A stretch of DNA of 64,000 bases, taken from NCBI GenBank assembly GCA_019634615.1, contig JAHCAZ010000002.1, positions 124,001 to 188,000 on the forward strand. The letters are read 5' to 3'. Both the position numbers and the translations under genes were made by a program. This document shows, piece by piece, positions 18,199 through 25,527 of this stretch; within the stretch, counting starts at the first letter, position 1; every line of letters begins with the position of its first letter. The DNA is from Opitutaceae bacterium. Lineage in GTDB: Bacteria > Verrucomicrobiota > Verrucomicrobiia > Opitutales > Opitutaceae. The notes under the pieces were generated by a model. It was not told the DNA's origin, did no database searches, and saw only the letters and a program-made list of their open reading frames with translations.

Positions 18199-19128
18199 TC
18201 AGTGTTTGAAGAGCTTCGTCGAGTAATACCGCTCGGCGCGGTCGCAGAGGATCGTGACGACGCGGGCGGCGGGGTCGAGGTCGCGCGCGATGCGCAGGGC
18301 GGCGGCGACGTTCGCGCCGCTGGAGGTGCCGACGAGGAGGCCGAATTCCTGGGTGAGGCGGCGGGTCATCGCCATCGCCTCTGCGCTGCTGATCTTGACG
18401 GGGTGGTCGATGTGCGCGGCGCGCAGGAGCGGCGGCACGTAGCCGCCGGCGATGCCCTCGATGGAGTGGCAGCAGGGCATCTCGCCCGAGAGCATGGCGG
18501 CCTCGGTGGGCTCCATGGCGTAGATCTTCACGTCCGGGTGCGCGGCGCGCAGGGCCTTGCTGCAACCGGTGATCGTGCCGCCGGTGCCGTAGCCGGAGAC
18601 GAAGGCGGCGATCGGCCCGGGCAGTTGCGCGAGGATCTCGCGGGCGGTGTGCTCCTCGTGGTCGAGGGCGTTGATGGGATTCTCGAACTGGCAGGGCAGG
18701 AAATAGCGGTCGTCCTTGGCCGCCATCTCCTTGGCCATCGCGATGCCGGTGCCGTAGCCGCTGGTGGCCTTGAAGAGCTGCACCTCGCCGCCGAACTGCT
18801 CGATCAGGTAGCGACGCTCCACGCTGGCGGTGTCGCTCATCAGGATCTTCACCTTGTAGCCCTTGGCGGCGCCGACCATGGCCAGCGAGATGCCGGTGTT
18901 GCCGCTCGTGCACTCGAGGATGACGGAGTCGGGCCGCAGCAGGCCGCGGCGCTCGGCGTCCTCGACGATGCACAGCGCCAGCCGGTCCTTGACCGAGCCG
19001 CTCGGGTTGAGGAACTCCGCCTTCACGTGGATCGTGCGATCCTCGGCGGCGAACCGCAGCGGCAGCAGGGGAGTGCGGCCGATAAGTGAGAGCACGGGCG
19101 GACGCGGGCGCAAGGTGGCGACGGACAT
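18199..19128 (-). CDS. cysK: Cysteine synthase (O-acetylserine sulfhydrylase)
   Basis: A 309-residue fold-type II PLP enzyme, the usual CysK length. The PLP lysine is in NPSGSVKDRL (Lys47), followed by the substrate loop TSGNTGISLAMV, the phosphate loop GYGTGGTITG and LVGTSSGAN near the C-terminus. It makes cysteine from O-acetylserine and sulfide in the cytoplasm. The start is taken at MSVATL because it gives the normal N-terminus; an ATG 39 bases upstream is possible. It is a single gene. Distinguishing CysK from CysM or a cystathionine-synthase-like paralogue is not certain from sequence alone. Confidence 0.85.
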   Translation of the reverse strand: MSVATLRPRPPVLSLIGRTPLLPLRFAAEDRTIHVKAEFLNPSGSVKDRLALCIVEDAERRGLLRPDSVILECTSGNTGISLAMVGAAKGYKVKILMSDTASVERRYLIEQFGGEVQLFKATSGYGTGIAMAKEMAAKDDRYFLPCQFENPINALDHEEHTAREILAQLPGPIAAFVSGYGTGGTITGCSKALRAAHPDVKIYAMEPTEAAMLSGEMPCCHSIEGIAGGYVPPLLRAAHIDHPVKISSAEAMAMTRRLTQEFGLLVGTSSGANVAAALRIARDLDPAARVVTILCDRAERYYSTKLFKH

Positions 19129-19205
19129 GATGGGAAAGACTCTACCGGGCATTGCCGCAGGCGTCATGAGCCGAAAGGACTAAAGGCGGGGAACGCGGAA
19201 ATTGC

Positions 19206-19370
19206 TTAACCACGGATTACACGGATCTCACGGAGGTATTTGGGTAGGGCCCGGCCTCCGGACGGGCCGCGTTGGGCACGCGCACGCCAAACCGGCCGTC
19301 CGGAGGCCGGCCGCTACCCAATGGCAAGGTCTTGGTTCCTCATCCGTGCCATTCGTTTAATCCGTGGTTT
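19206..19370. repeat. D-family palindrome D1 with C-family palindrome C2 nested inside
   Basis: Outer arms of the D family lie at 19206-19236 (starting TTAACCACGGATTACACGGAT) and 19340-19370 (inverted copy, TAATCCGTGGTTT at its end). A full C-family palindrome occupies 19241-19320 between them. This is the clearest example of one family nested within another. Confidence 0.9.
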
Positions 19371-19380
19371 CAGCTCTCCC

Positions 19381-20079
19381 TCAGTGCCGCCTCGCGGTGA
19401 GGTGCGCGACCAAGAGCGTGTAAAAGCACAAGACCAGGTTTTGCAGCGGGAGCTGCAGCGCGGTGGGGAGGGCGTAGATGATGAAGACGGCGGGGGTCCA
19501 TATGACGGTGCTCGAGACCAGCACGCCCAGTCCCCGGCGCCAGTACCAGCTGCCGGCGCGGAGGTCGGCGGCGACGGCGGCGAGATTGAAGCGCGATTCG
19601 ATCGTCTCGTAGGCCACCACGGTGACCGGGATGGCGAAAAAGGGGCAGTAGATGAACTGGTCGCACAGCGACTTGAGCGTGATGGTCTGCCAGTCGAGGC
19701 CCTCGCCGAAGATCACGGCCATCAGGCGGTACCAGACGTCGACCTCGATCCCCTTGTAGCCCCAGAACAGGATGAGCGCGGCCGCTTGGCGCGCGTCGTA
19801 GCGGTCGCGCGTGGCGGGCTGCGACCAGAGCAGGATCACCGGCAGCAGTCCGCCGAAGATTGCCGTGGTCAGCACGCTCGAGGCGAAGCCGACCTCGATG
19901 CGCCAGGCCTCGATGTGGCCGAGGAGGTCGCGGGTGGGCGGGTGCCAGTAATAGGCCAGCACGAGGGCAAGGGCCCCGGCCTGGAGGGCGAGCCCGGGCA
20001 GGACATTGGCGCGAGCCCCGTGCAACCCGGCCTGCCAGGAGGCGCGGAGCGAGGGGGAGACCTGGGCGGCGGCGGACAT
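19381..20079 (-). CDS. Mpv17/PMP22-like integral membrane protein
   Basis: A 232-residue protein with four to five hydrophobic helices. The segment LDWQTITLKSLCDQFIYCPFFAIP matches the K..DQ....P region of Mpv17/PMP22 proteins, and GSWYWRRGLGVLVSSTVIWTPAVFIIYALP matches the later W.fWP..q..nf..vP block. Bacterial members are uncharacterised; eukaryotic Mpv17 forms a membrane pore. The start at 20079 (MSAAAQ) is preferred, with an ATG at 20109 as alternative. The gene lies just downstream of the Crp/Fnr gene in the same direction (61-base gap). The family call is from motif memory and is moderate. Confidence 0.55.
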   Translation of the reverse strand: MSAAAQVSPSLRASWQAGLHGARANVLPGLALQAGALALVLAYYWHPPTRDLLGHIEAWRIEVGFASSVLTTAIFGGLLPVILLWSQPATRDRYDARQAAALILFWGYKGIEVDVWYRLMAVIFGEGLDWQTITLKSLCDQFIYCPFFAIPVTVVAYETIESRFNLAAVAADLRAGSWYWRRGLGVLVSSTVIWTPAVFIIYALPTALQLPLQNLVLCFYTLLVAHLTARRH

Positions 20080-20140
20080 GGAAACCGCCAGCCTGTCAGC
20101 CGACTGCACCGGAGCGAGCGGGATTTGGACTCACGCGCCC

Positions 20141-20860
20141 TCAGTGCTCGCCGAGGTTGCGGCGGAGCATGCCTTGCAGGGCGGGGAGGTTGCGGACGGC
20201 GATTTCCTTGCCGGAGACCGCGATCAGCTTTTGGTCGCGCAGGCGGCCGAGGGTGCGGGAGAGGGTTTCGCTGCTGGTGCCGAGCTCGGCGGCGAGCACG
20301 CGCTTCGTGCCGGGCAGGCGGATCGTGCCGCCCGTGCTGGTCGGGCTGTGCTTCACGAGCCAGTTGAGGAGGCGCGTCTCCACGTCCTTGAGCGTCAGGT
20401 CGTCGAGCATGCCCACGAGCACGCGCAGGTGGCTGCTCATCGAGCCCAGCATGCGCAGGGCGAGGTCGGGCCGGCGGCCGATGAGCTCGAGGATCGGCGC
20501 CTTGGGGATGATCAGCACGGTGCTCGGCTCCACGGCGCGGGCGTTGGCCGGGTAACCGGTGGGGGAGGCGAGCGCGGCCTCGGCGAAGGATTCGCCCGAG
20601 CGGAAAACGTGGATCACCTGCTCCTTGCCGATGGCGCTCACGCGGTGGACGTTGATCGCCCCGCTCTGCACAAGGTAGCAGCCGCGCGCGGGCTCGCCCT
20701 CGTGGAAGAGGTACTCGTCCTTCGCGAGCTTCTGCACGACGACAAATCCGGCGATCACCATCAGGTCCTCCGCGGACAAGCCGGAGAACAACTGGCAGCA
20801 CCGCAGCGTGCCGGTGAGACCGGTCAGCTTGAAGTCGGCGGGTCGGGGCGTCGTCGGCAT
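20141..20860 (-). CDS. Crp/Fnr-family transcriptional regulator (Dnr/Nnr-like candidate)
   Basis: A 239-residue regulator. A cyclic-nucleotide-binding-fold sensor domain spans residues about 20-140 (LFSGLSAEDL, EYLFHEGEPARGCYLVQSGAINVH, GESFAEAAL), then comes a long dimerisation helix and a winged HTH at about 175-230 with recognition helix GTSSETLSRTLGRLRDQKLI. The N-terminal part has only a CC pair and no Fnr-like cluster of four cysteines, so an oxygen-labile Fe-S cluster is unlikely. A Dnr/Nnr-type NO (heme) sensor is a better guess. It sits at the edge of the nitrogen-oxide island, where at least six promoters carry Fnr-type palindromes. It is the obvious candidate to bind them, but binding is inferred. 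No such site is seen in front of its own gene. Confidence 0.85.
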   Translation of the reverse strand: MPTTPRPADFKLTGLTGTLRCCQLFSGLSAEDLMVIAGFVVVQKLAKDEYLFHEGEPARGCYLVQSGAINVHRVSAIGKEQVIHVFRSGESFAEAALASPTGYPANARAVEPSTVLIIPKAPILELIGRRPDLALRMLGSMSSHLRVLVGMLDDLTLKDVETRLLNWLVKHSPTSTGGTIRLPGTKRVLAAELGTSSETLSRTLGRLRDQKLIAVSGKEIAVRNLPALQGMLRRNLGEH

Positions 20861-21094
20861 CGGCAGCGACCTTGCCGCGCGAAGGGGACGGAGTCCCGCC
20901 CAAAATACGGCATCAGCGGCATCGGACGACCTGGCCGTGGCGAACCTTCGATCCGGTGGAACCCCTTATCTTCACTGATGGCCACTGAAATATCCGGAAT
21001 ATCGGACCCCGATCATTTCAGTGTTCATAAGTGTTCATAAGTGTTCATCAGTGGTTCCCCTCTGTTTTTTTGAAAGGCACGGAGGCGGGATTGC
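20861..21094. other. Intergenic region between crp/fnr-type gene and ric
   Basis: There is no gene. An imperfect palindrome at about 20970-21056 consists of CACTGA-type units (left TTCACTGATGGCCACTGAAA, right TTTCAGTGTTCATAAGTG followed by CATCAGTGGTTCCCC). The terminal CATCAGTGGTT is the same tail found after the K1 and K2 palindromes and at 57201. Confidence 0.6.
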
Positions 21095-21108
21095 TTGACG
21101 CAGGTCAA
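21095..21108 (+). promoter_or_regulatory. Fnr-type box upstream of ric
   Basis: TTGACGCAGGTCAA: perfect half-sites TTGAC and GTCAA separated by four bases. The centre lies 59.5 bases before the Ric start codon. With Fnr class II spacing (centre at -41.5) the transcript would start about 18 bases before the ATG. Confidence 0.75.
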
Positions 21109-21160
21109 GGCGCGCCAGGCGGCGGCGTGCGACGGTGCAGGTGCAACCATTCATCACACC

Positions 21161-21889
21161 ATGAACACTGCCACGAACCCTGCCTTCACACCCGAAACCA
21201 CCGTCGGCGCGATCGTCGCCGAGCGGCCCGCGCTCGCCCGCGTCTTTGAGCGCCTGGGCATCGACTATTGCTGCGGCGGCAAGCAAACCCTCGCGGCCGC
21301 CTGCGCCCGCAGGAACCTCGACCCGCACACGGTCGGCCTGATGCTCGCGGCCACCGTGACCGCGAACGACGCGCCCTCCGAGGTGGATGCGGCCGGCATG
21401 ACGCTCACGCAGCTCGCCGACCACATCGAGCAGACGCACCACGTTTACGTGAAGTCCGAGCTCCCCCGCCTCGTCGAGATGGCCGGGCGCGTCGCCGGCA
21501 AGCACGGCTGGCGCGATGGCCGCCTGGCCGAGGTGCACCAGACGGTCATCGCTCTCGCGGAGGAGATGTTCAGCCACATGCGCAAGGAGGAGCTCATCCT
21601 TTTCCCCATGGTGCGCCAGATCGAGGCCGGCGCGGCCGATGGCAGCTTCCACTGCGGGTCCATCGCCAATCCCATCAGCGTGATGGAGGCGGAGCACGAG
21701 TCGGCCGGCAACGCGGTCGCCCGCCTGCGCGAGCTCACCGACGGCTTCACGCCCGACGCCGAGAGCTGCAACACGCACCGCGCCCTGCTCGCGGGCCTGG
21801 CCGAGTTCGAGGGCGACCTGCATCGGCACGTGCACAAGGAGAACAACATCCTGTTCCCGCGCGCGCTGGCGCAGTCGGGGAACAACTGA
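21161..21889 (+). CDS. ric: Iron-sulfur cluster repair di-iron protein (Ric/YtfE/ScdA)
   Basis: A 242-residue cytoplasmic protein. The N-terminal ScdA_N domain (about 10-70) carries the hallmark GIDYCCGGKQTL. A hemerythrin-like four-helix domain (about 80-240) has spaced His/Glu ligands: HIEQTHHVYVKSELPRL, FSHMRKEELILFPMV, MEAEHESAGNAV and LHRHVHKENNILFPRA. Ric proteins repair Fe-S clusters damaged by NO and reactive oxygen, and are classic members of NO-responsive regulons. That matches the Fnr-type box upstream and the neighbouring nitrite/NO reductases. The ATG at 21161 is chosen because translation from further upstream would include the operator. Confidence 0.92.
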   Translation: MNTATNPAFTPETTVGAIVAERPALARVFERLGIDYCCGGKQTLAAACARRNLDPHTVGLMLAATVTANDAPSEVDAAGMTLTQLADHIEQTHHVYVKSELPRLVEMAGRVAGKHGWRDGRLAEVHQTVIALAEEMFSHMRKEELILFPMVRQIEAGAADGSFHCGSIANPISVMEAEHESAGNAVARLRELTDGFTPDAESCNTHRALLAGLAEFEGDLHRHVHKENNILFPRALAQSGNN

Positions 21890-21902
21890 CCGCCGCTGGA
21901 CG

Positions 21903-22138
21903 CGGCGGAACGCTGAACGCTGAACGTTCAACGCTGAACGCTGAACGTTCAACGCTGAACGCTTAAGTTCGGAATCGCCCCGTAGCTACGAGCGTGAGCG
22001 AGTGGCGAACGTGCGGCGATACTTGAAGAACACTCGCTCACGCTCGTAGCCACCCAGAATGGCAGGACCTTCGGCGTTCAGCGTTCGGCGTTTCCGTCAC
22101 ATGAGCGTTAAAAGTTGAGCGTTGAACGTTAAGCGTTC
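21903..22138. repeat. Nested palindrome: long F iteron arrays around A-family hairpin A3
   Basis: The left F array (21908-21966) is the longest in the window, with alternating GAACGCTGAACGCTGAACGT-type units. A3 arms are at 21982-22005 and 22031-22053 with a 25-base loop. The right F array, in inverted orientation, spans about 22073-22138. The block fills the gap between two convergent genes. Confidence 0.88.
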
Positions 22139-22158
22139 GCGCGGCGCCCCGCCGCGCG

Positions 22159-23088
22159 TCACGCCACCAGCCGATCCACCGCCAGCGCCACGATCACCAC
22201 CGGGAGGTAGATGATCGAGGCGAAGAACAGGCGGCGGGCGGCGAGGTCGCGTTGGACCGAGTCGCGGAGGAAACGCCACGCGCAGGCGAAAAAACCGGCG
22301 CCAGCGACCGCCGCGGTCACGCCGTAGGTCGCACCGAGGTGGCCCAGCGCCCAGGGGGCGAGCGACACGGGCAGGAGCGCGGCGGCGTAACCCAGCGACC
22401 ACGCCGCGGTGCGCACGCCGTGGAGATCCAGAGCGGGCAGCAGGCGGAAGCCGGCCGCGCGGTAGTCGGCGCGGTGGCGCCAGCCGATCGCGAAGAAGTG
22501 CGGCATCTGCCAGAACAGCAGCAGCGCGGCGAGTGCGACGCCCGGGGCGGCCCAGAGGTCGCCGGCGGCTGCGTTGCCGAGGAGCGGCGGCAGTGCACCG
22601 GAGATCGCGCCGATCTCAGTGGCCCAGCGGGTGTGACGCTTCAGCGGTGTGTAGACGACACCGTAGAGCAGAATGGTGAGGGCGGCGATGGCGGCGGCCG
22701 GCAGGTTCACGAGCTGGGCCAGCACCACGAGGCCTCCTGCAGAAAGGGCGAGGCTCCAGCCGAGGGCGGCGTCAGCCGGAAGCTGCGCCTGCGGCAGGGG
22801 CCGACCGCGCGTGCGGCGCATGACCGCATCGGCGTGCCGCTCCCACCATTGATTGAGCGAGAGAGCGCCCGCCGCGGCCAGGCTCGTGCCGACAAGCGTC
22901 GCCAGCGCTGTGCCCGGTTCCGGCCGCGCCGCGCCGTAGGCGACGAGGGCGGTGAGCACCGACATGGCGGCGAGCTGCGGTTTTGTCAGCGCCACCAGCG
23001 CCCGGACCAGGACAAACCCGGCGGGGCGGACGGCGGCGGAATCAAGCGGTCGGGCGATGGGGAGGCTCGTCACGGCGATGGCGAGCAT
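22159..23088 (-). CDS. ctaB: Protoheme IX farnesyltransferase (heme O synthase)
   Basis: A 309-residue UbiA-family prenyltransferase with seven to nine membrane helices. It has the first Asp-rich prenyl-diphosphate motif NQWWERHADAVMRRTRGRPLP, the YTPLKRHTRWATEIGAISGALPPLLG loop and the FWQMPHFFAIGWRHRADYRAAG segment conserved in CtaB/CyoE. It converts heme B to heme O for heme-copper oxidases, suggesting that an oxidase nearby uses heme O or A. A Fnr-type box lies 24 bases before the annotated ATG, giving a very short leader. A GTG at 23073 would restore the spacing seen at the other boxed genes and is a plausible true start. Confidence 0.9.
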   Translation of the reverse strand: MLAIAVTSLPIARPLDSAAVRPAGFVLVRALVALTKPQLAAMSVLTALVAYGAARPEPGTALATLVGTSLAAAGALSLNQWWERHADAVMRRTRGRPLPQAQLPADAALGWSLALSAGGLVVLAQLVNLPAAAIAALTILLYGVVYTPLKRHTRWATEIGAISGALPPLLGNAAAGDLWAAPGVALAALLLFWQMPHFFAIGWRHRADYRAAGFRLLPALDLHGVRTAAWSLGYAAALLPVSLAPWALGHLGATYGVTAAVAGAGFFACAWRFLRDSVQRDLAARRLFFASIIYLPVVIVALAVDRLVA

Positions 23089-23111
23089 AGCGCGCGGCGG
23101 CGGGGCGCGCC

Positions 23112-23125
23112 TTGACCGGCATCAA
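23112..23125 (-). promoter_or_regulatory. Fnr-type box upstream of ctaB
   Basis: TTGACCGGCATCAA, read on either strand as TTGAY-N4-RTCAA. The centre is 30.5 bases before the ATG at 23088, or 45.5 bases before the alternative GTG at 23073. Confidence 0.65.
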
Positions 23126-23162
23126 GGAAGGGCGCGGTGACAATATTCGTCTGCGTTGAATT

Positions 23163-23272
23163 TGGGTAGCGTCCGGCCTCCCTCCTTCGCTGGGCCTACG
23201 GAGGGCAGGCCGGACGGACGGATTGGCGTGCGCATGTCCAACGCGGCCCGTCCGGAGGCCGGGCCCTACCCA
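23163..23272. repeat. C-family palindrome C3 carrying micro-element E2
   Basis: Arms begin GGGTAGCGTCCGGCCTCC and end GGCCGGGCCCTACCCA. As in C1, an additional segment containing TTCGCTGGGCCTACGGAGG (about 23180-23210) is present between CGGCCTCC and GGACGGAC, at exactly the same internal position. Confidence 0.88.
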
Positions 23273-23305
23273 AAGAAAGGAAGTGAACGCCCCCGGGGCA
23301 AAACG

Positions 23306-23319
23306 TTGACCTGCGTCAA
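23306..23319 (+). promoter_or_regulatory. Fnr-type box upstream of the heme-copper oxidase/NOR operon
   Basis: TTGACCTGCGTCAA, both half-sites perfect. The centre is 42.5 bases before the ATG of the first operon gene. Class II activation would place the transcript start at or beside the start codon. Confidence 0.75.
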
Positions 23320-23354
23320 GGCCGCCCGGGCGCGCTTCGGCTACAACAGCGCTC

Positions 23355-24797
23355 ATGCCCCCGCCAGCCGCCTCCGTTCCGACCCATCCTGCATTCGTCC
23401 CGGTGTTCGCGCCGACGACGGGGGCGCGGGTGGCGGCTTCGACGGAGGGACTGCTCGCGGCGCGGGGGTGGTTTGCGCTCGCGGTCGGCAGCCTCGTCCT
23501 CGCGGGGCTGCTCTCGCTCATGCTCGTGATCGGGCGCCTGCCGTTCCTCGGCTGGCTCTTCACCGATCCGCTTTTCTTCAAACGCGCGCTCGTCGTGCAC
23601 GTCGATCTCGCGATTGTCGTCTGGTTCCAGGCCGGCACGCTCGCCTTCCTGGGTCTCGCGGTGGGGCCGCGGCTGCCACGGGGGTGGACGGCTGCGGCCC
23701 TCGCGCTGGCGGCGACCGGGGTGTTCGGCCTCCTGACCGGGGCCGTCATGCCCGGCGCGCAGCCGGTGCTGGCGAACTACGTGCCGGTCATCGACCACCC
23801 GATCTTCTTCGGCGGCCTCGTCAGCTGGTTCGCCGGCGCGGGGCTCTTCTGCGTGCTGGCGATCGCGGCGCCGGCGCGGACCGATGACCGGGCGCTGACG
23901 CCCGGCGCGGTCATCGCGCTGCGGACCTCCGCCGCCGCGAATCTGCTGGCCATTGTCACCTTTGCCGGCGCCTGGGTCACAACGCCCGCGGCGCATCCTT
24001 CGGTATACTACGAGCTGGTCTTCTGGGGTGGGGGTCACGTCCTGCAGGCGGCCAATGTCGCCGCTATGCTGGGCCTGTGGCTCCACCTCGTGGCTAGGTG
24101 GACGGGGCGGGCGGCGCTGTCGCCCGCCCCAACCGCCGGGCTGCTCGCGATCCTCGTGCTGCCGCAGGTGGTGATGCCGTTCCTCGCGTTCGGCGGCACG
24201 ACGGCGACGCAGTACTTCCCGATGGCGACGCACCTCATGCGGTGGACCCTGTTCCCGGTGGTCCTCGTTGTCCTCGGCGTGGTGATCGTCCACGTGCGCC
24301 GCCACCGCGCGACGCTCGACTGGCGGGACTTCCGTGCGGCGGGCCTCGCGGGCAGCGCGACGCTGACGGTCCTCGGCTTCATCCTCGGCGCGATGATCCG
24401 CGGCTCGAGCACGCTCGTGCCGGGGCATTACCACTGCGCGATCGGCGCGGTGACGCTCGCGCTCATGACGGCGGCGTATGATTTCACGACCGCGACGGCC
24501 GCGCCCGGCCGGGCGCCCACGCCGGCGCGCCGCGCGCGCCTGCAGCTCCTCCTCTTTGGCGGCGGCCAGGCGGTCTTCGGCCTCGGGTTCGCCCTCGCGG
24601 GCGCCTACGGGCTCGGCCGCAAGCAGTACGGCGCCGAGCAGCACGTGCGCTCGCTCGGCGAGTACCTCGGCCTCGGCGTGATGGGCCTCGGCGGCCTCGT
24701 GGCGGTCGCCGGCGGCGTGCTCTTCCTCGCGGTCATGCTCCGCCGCCTCGGCGCGTGGCGCCGCCCGCAAACCCTTTCCCCCGCAACCACCCAATGA
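23355..24797 (+). CDS. Divergent heme-copper oxidase-type catalytic subunit (possible NO reductase)
   Basis: A 480-residue membrane protein with about 12 helices. Heme-copper signature residues can be picked out: His82 in VHVDLAIVVW (low-spin heme), GGGHVLQ with His228 (copper or iron site), a lone His293 in ATHLMRW where oxidases have a His pair, and GHYHCA with His358 and His360 (high-spin and low-spin hemes). The HPEVY tyrosine of O2 reductases is absent, and Glu220 precedes the helix-VI histidine. Altered copper-site ligands of this kind are known from non-canonical NO reductases, for example gNOR-type. NO reduction is inferred; the exact subfamily is not. It is the first gene of a six-gene operon under a Fnr-type box and overlaps the next gene by four bases (ATGA). 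Confidence 0.7.
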   Translation: MPPPAASVPTHPAFVPVFAPTTGARVAASTEGLLAARGWFALAVGSLVLAGLLSLMLVIGRLPFLGWLFTDPLFFKRALVVHVDLAIVVWFQAGTLAFLGLAVGPRLPRGWTAAALALAATGVFGLLTGAVMPGAQPVLANYVPVIDHPIFFGGLVSWFAGAGLFCVLAIAAPARTDDRALTPGAVIALRTSAAANLLAIVTFAGAWVTTPAAHPSVYYELVFWGGGHVLQAANVAAMLGLWLHLVARWTGRAALSPAPTAGLLAILVLPQVVMPFLAFGGTTATQYFPMATHLMRWTLFPVVLVVLGVVIVHVRRHRATLDWRDFRAAGLAGSATLTVLGFILGAMIRGSSTLVPGHYHCAIGAVTLALMTAAYDFTTATAAPGRAPTPARRARLQLLLFGGGQAVFGLGFALAGAYGLGRKQYGAEQHVRSLGEYLGLGVMGLGGLVAVAGGVLFLAVMLRRLGAWRRPQTLSPATTQ

Positions 24798-24943
24798 ACC
24801 AAGAACCCGAAAAACACCCGTGGCAGAAGCTCATGGACAATCCCTGGCTGCTTCTTGTCCTCGGCGTCCTCATCCCCGTCCTGTCCTACACCGTGTGGGG
24901 CTGGATCGAGATCCTCCTCGTCAAGCCGGCGCAGCTGCCCTGA
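24794..24943 (+). CDS. Small single-helix membrane subunit (49 aa)
   Basis: A 49-residue protein beginning MNQEPEKHPWQKLMDNPWLL. It has one hydrophobic helix (about 18-44) and a short polar N-terminus. Its ATG overlaps the TGA of the preceding heme-copper gene (ATGA), implying translational coupling and probably equimolar assembly. It resembles in size and layout the small CcoQ/CcoH-like accessory subunits of heme-copper enzymes, without clear sequence similarity. It is followed 20 bases later by the CuA subunit gene. The overlap and clean membrane helix make it credible despite its size. Confidence 0.7.
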   Translation: MNQEPEKHPWQKLMDNPWLLLVLGVLIPVLSYTVWGWIEILLVKPAQLP

Positions 24944-24963
24944 CCCCCTGACCCCCTGCACCC

Positions 24964-25518
24964 ATGAGCCTGCGTCCCCTCACCACCCCCTGGTTCCACG
25001 GTCCGGCCGGCCACGAGAAGATCTGGCTCGGTTGCGCCATTCTCTGGTGCTTCGTGATGTCGCTGATGATGCCGTACTGGCATTTCCGCGGCAAACAGAA
25101 CAGCTCCGGGGAGACCTACACCGTCACACCCGCGGCCTTCATGGCCCGCACCGAGCAGTTCGTCGCCGCCAACACCGTCGGCACCTACAAGAATCCCAAT
25201 CCCGCCAACGCGCTCATGCAGGAGCTGCCCATCGTTGAGCCGCCGGCGGGCGGTGACGCCTACCTGATCGGCCGCATGTGGTCGTGGTATCCCGCCCTGC
25301 GCCTGCGCCAGGGCGAGACCTACCGGCTGCATATGTCGTCGCTCGACCTGCAGCACGGCTTCTCGCTCCAGCCCCTGAACATGAACTTCCAGGTGCTGCC
25401 GGGCTATGACCACGTCCTGACCATCACGCCGACCTCGAAGGGCGAGTTCACCATCGTCTGCAACGAGTTCTGCGGCGCCGGCCACCACGCGATGTCCGGG
25501 AAGATCTTCGTCGAATAA
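24964..25518 (+). CDS. CuA-containing subunit II of a heme-copper enzyme
   Basis: A 184-residue protein with one N-terminal membrane helix (about 19-38) and a periplasmic cupredoxin domain. The CuA ligand set is complete: His131 (DLQHGFS) and the C-terminal CNEFCGAGHHAM, giving Cys166, Glu168, Cys170, His174 and Met177. CuA accepts electrons from cytochrome c or a cupredoxin and feeds subunit I. It is a short subunit II without the second N-terminal helix of classical COX2, similar to ba3-type and to CuA-type NO reductases. It pairs with the catalytic subunit nine bases downstream. Confidence 0.88.
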   Translation: MSLRPLTTPWFHGPAGHEKIWLGCAILWCFVMSLMMPYWHFRGKQNSSGETYTVTPAAFMARTEQFVAANTVGTYKNPNPANALMQELPIVEPPAGGDAYLIGRMWSWYPALRLRQGETYRLHMSSLDLQHGFSLQPLNMNFQVLPGYDHVLTITPTSKGEFTIVCNEFCGAGHHAMSGKIFVE

Positions 25519-25527
25519 CGCACCCCC

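Noticed and set aside
19206..19370. D/C block as an insertion sequence with terminal inverted repeats
   Set aside because: No transposase is encoded inside and the nested palindrome accounts for all of the sequence. No target duplication could be seen.
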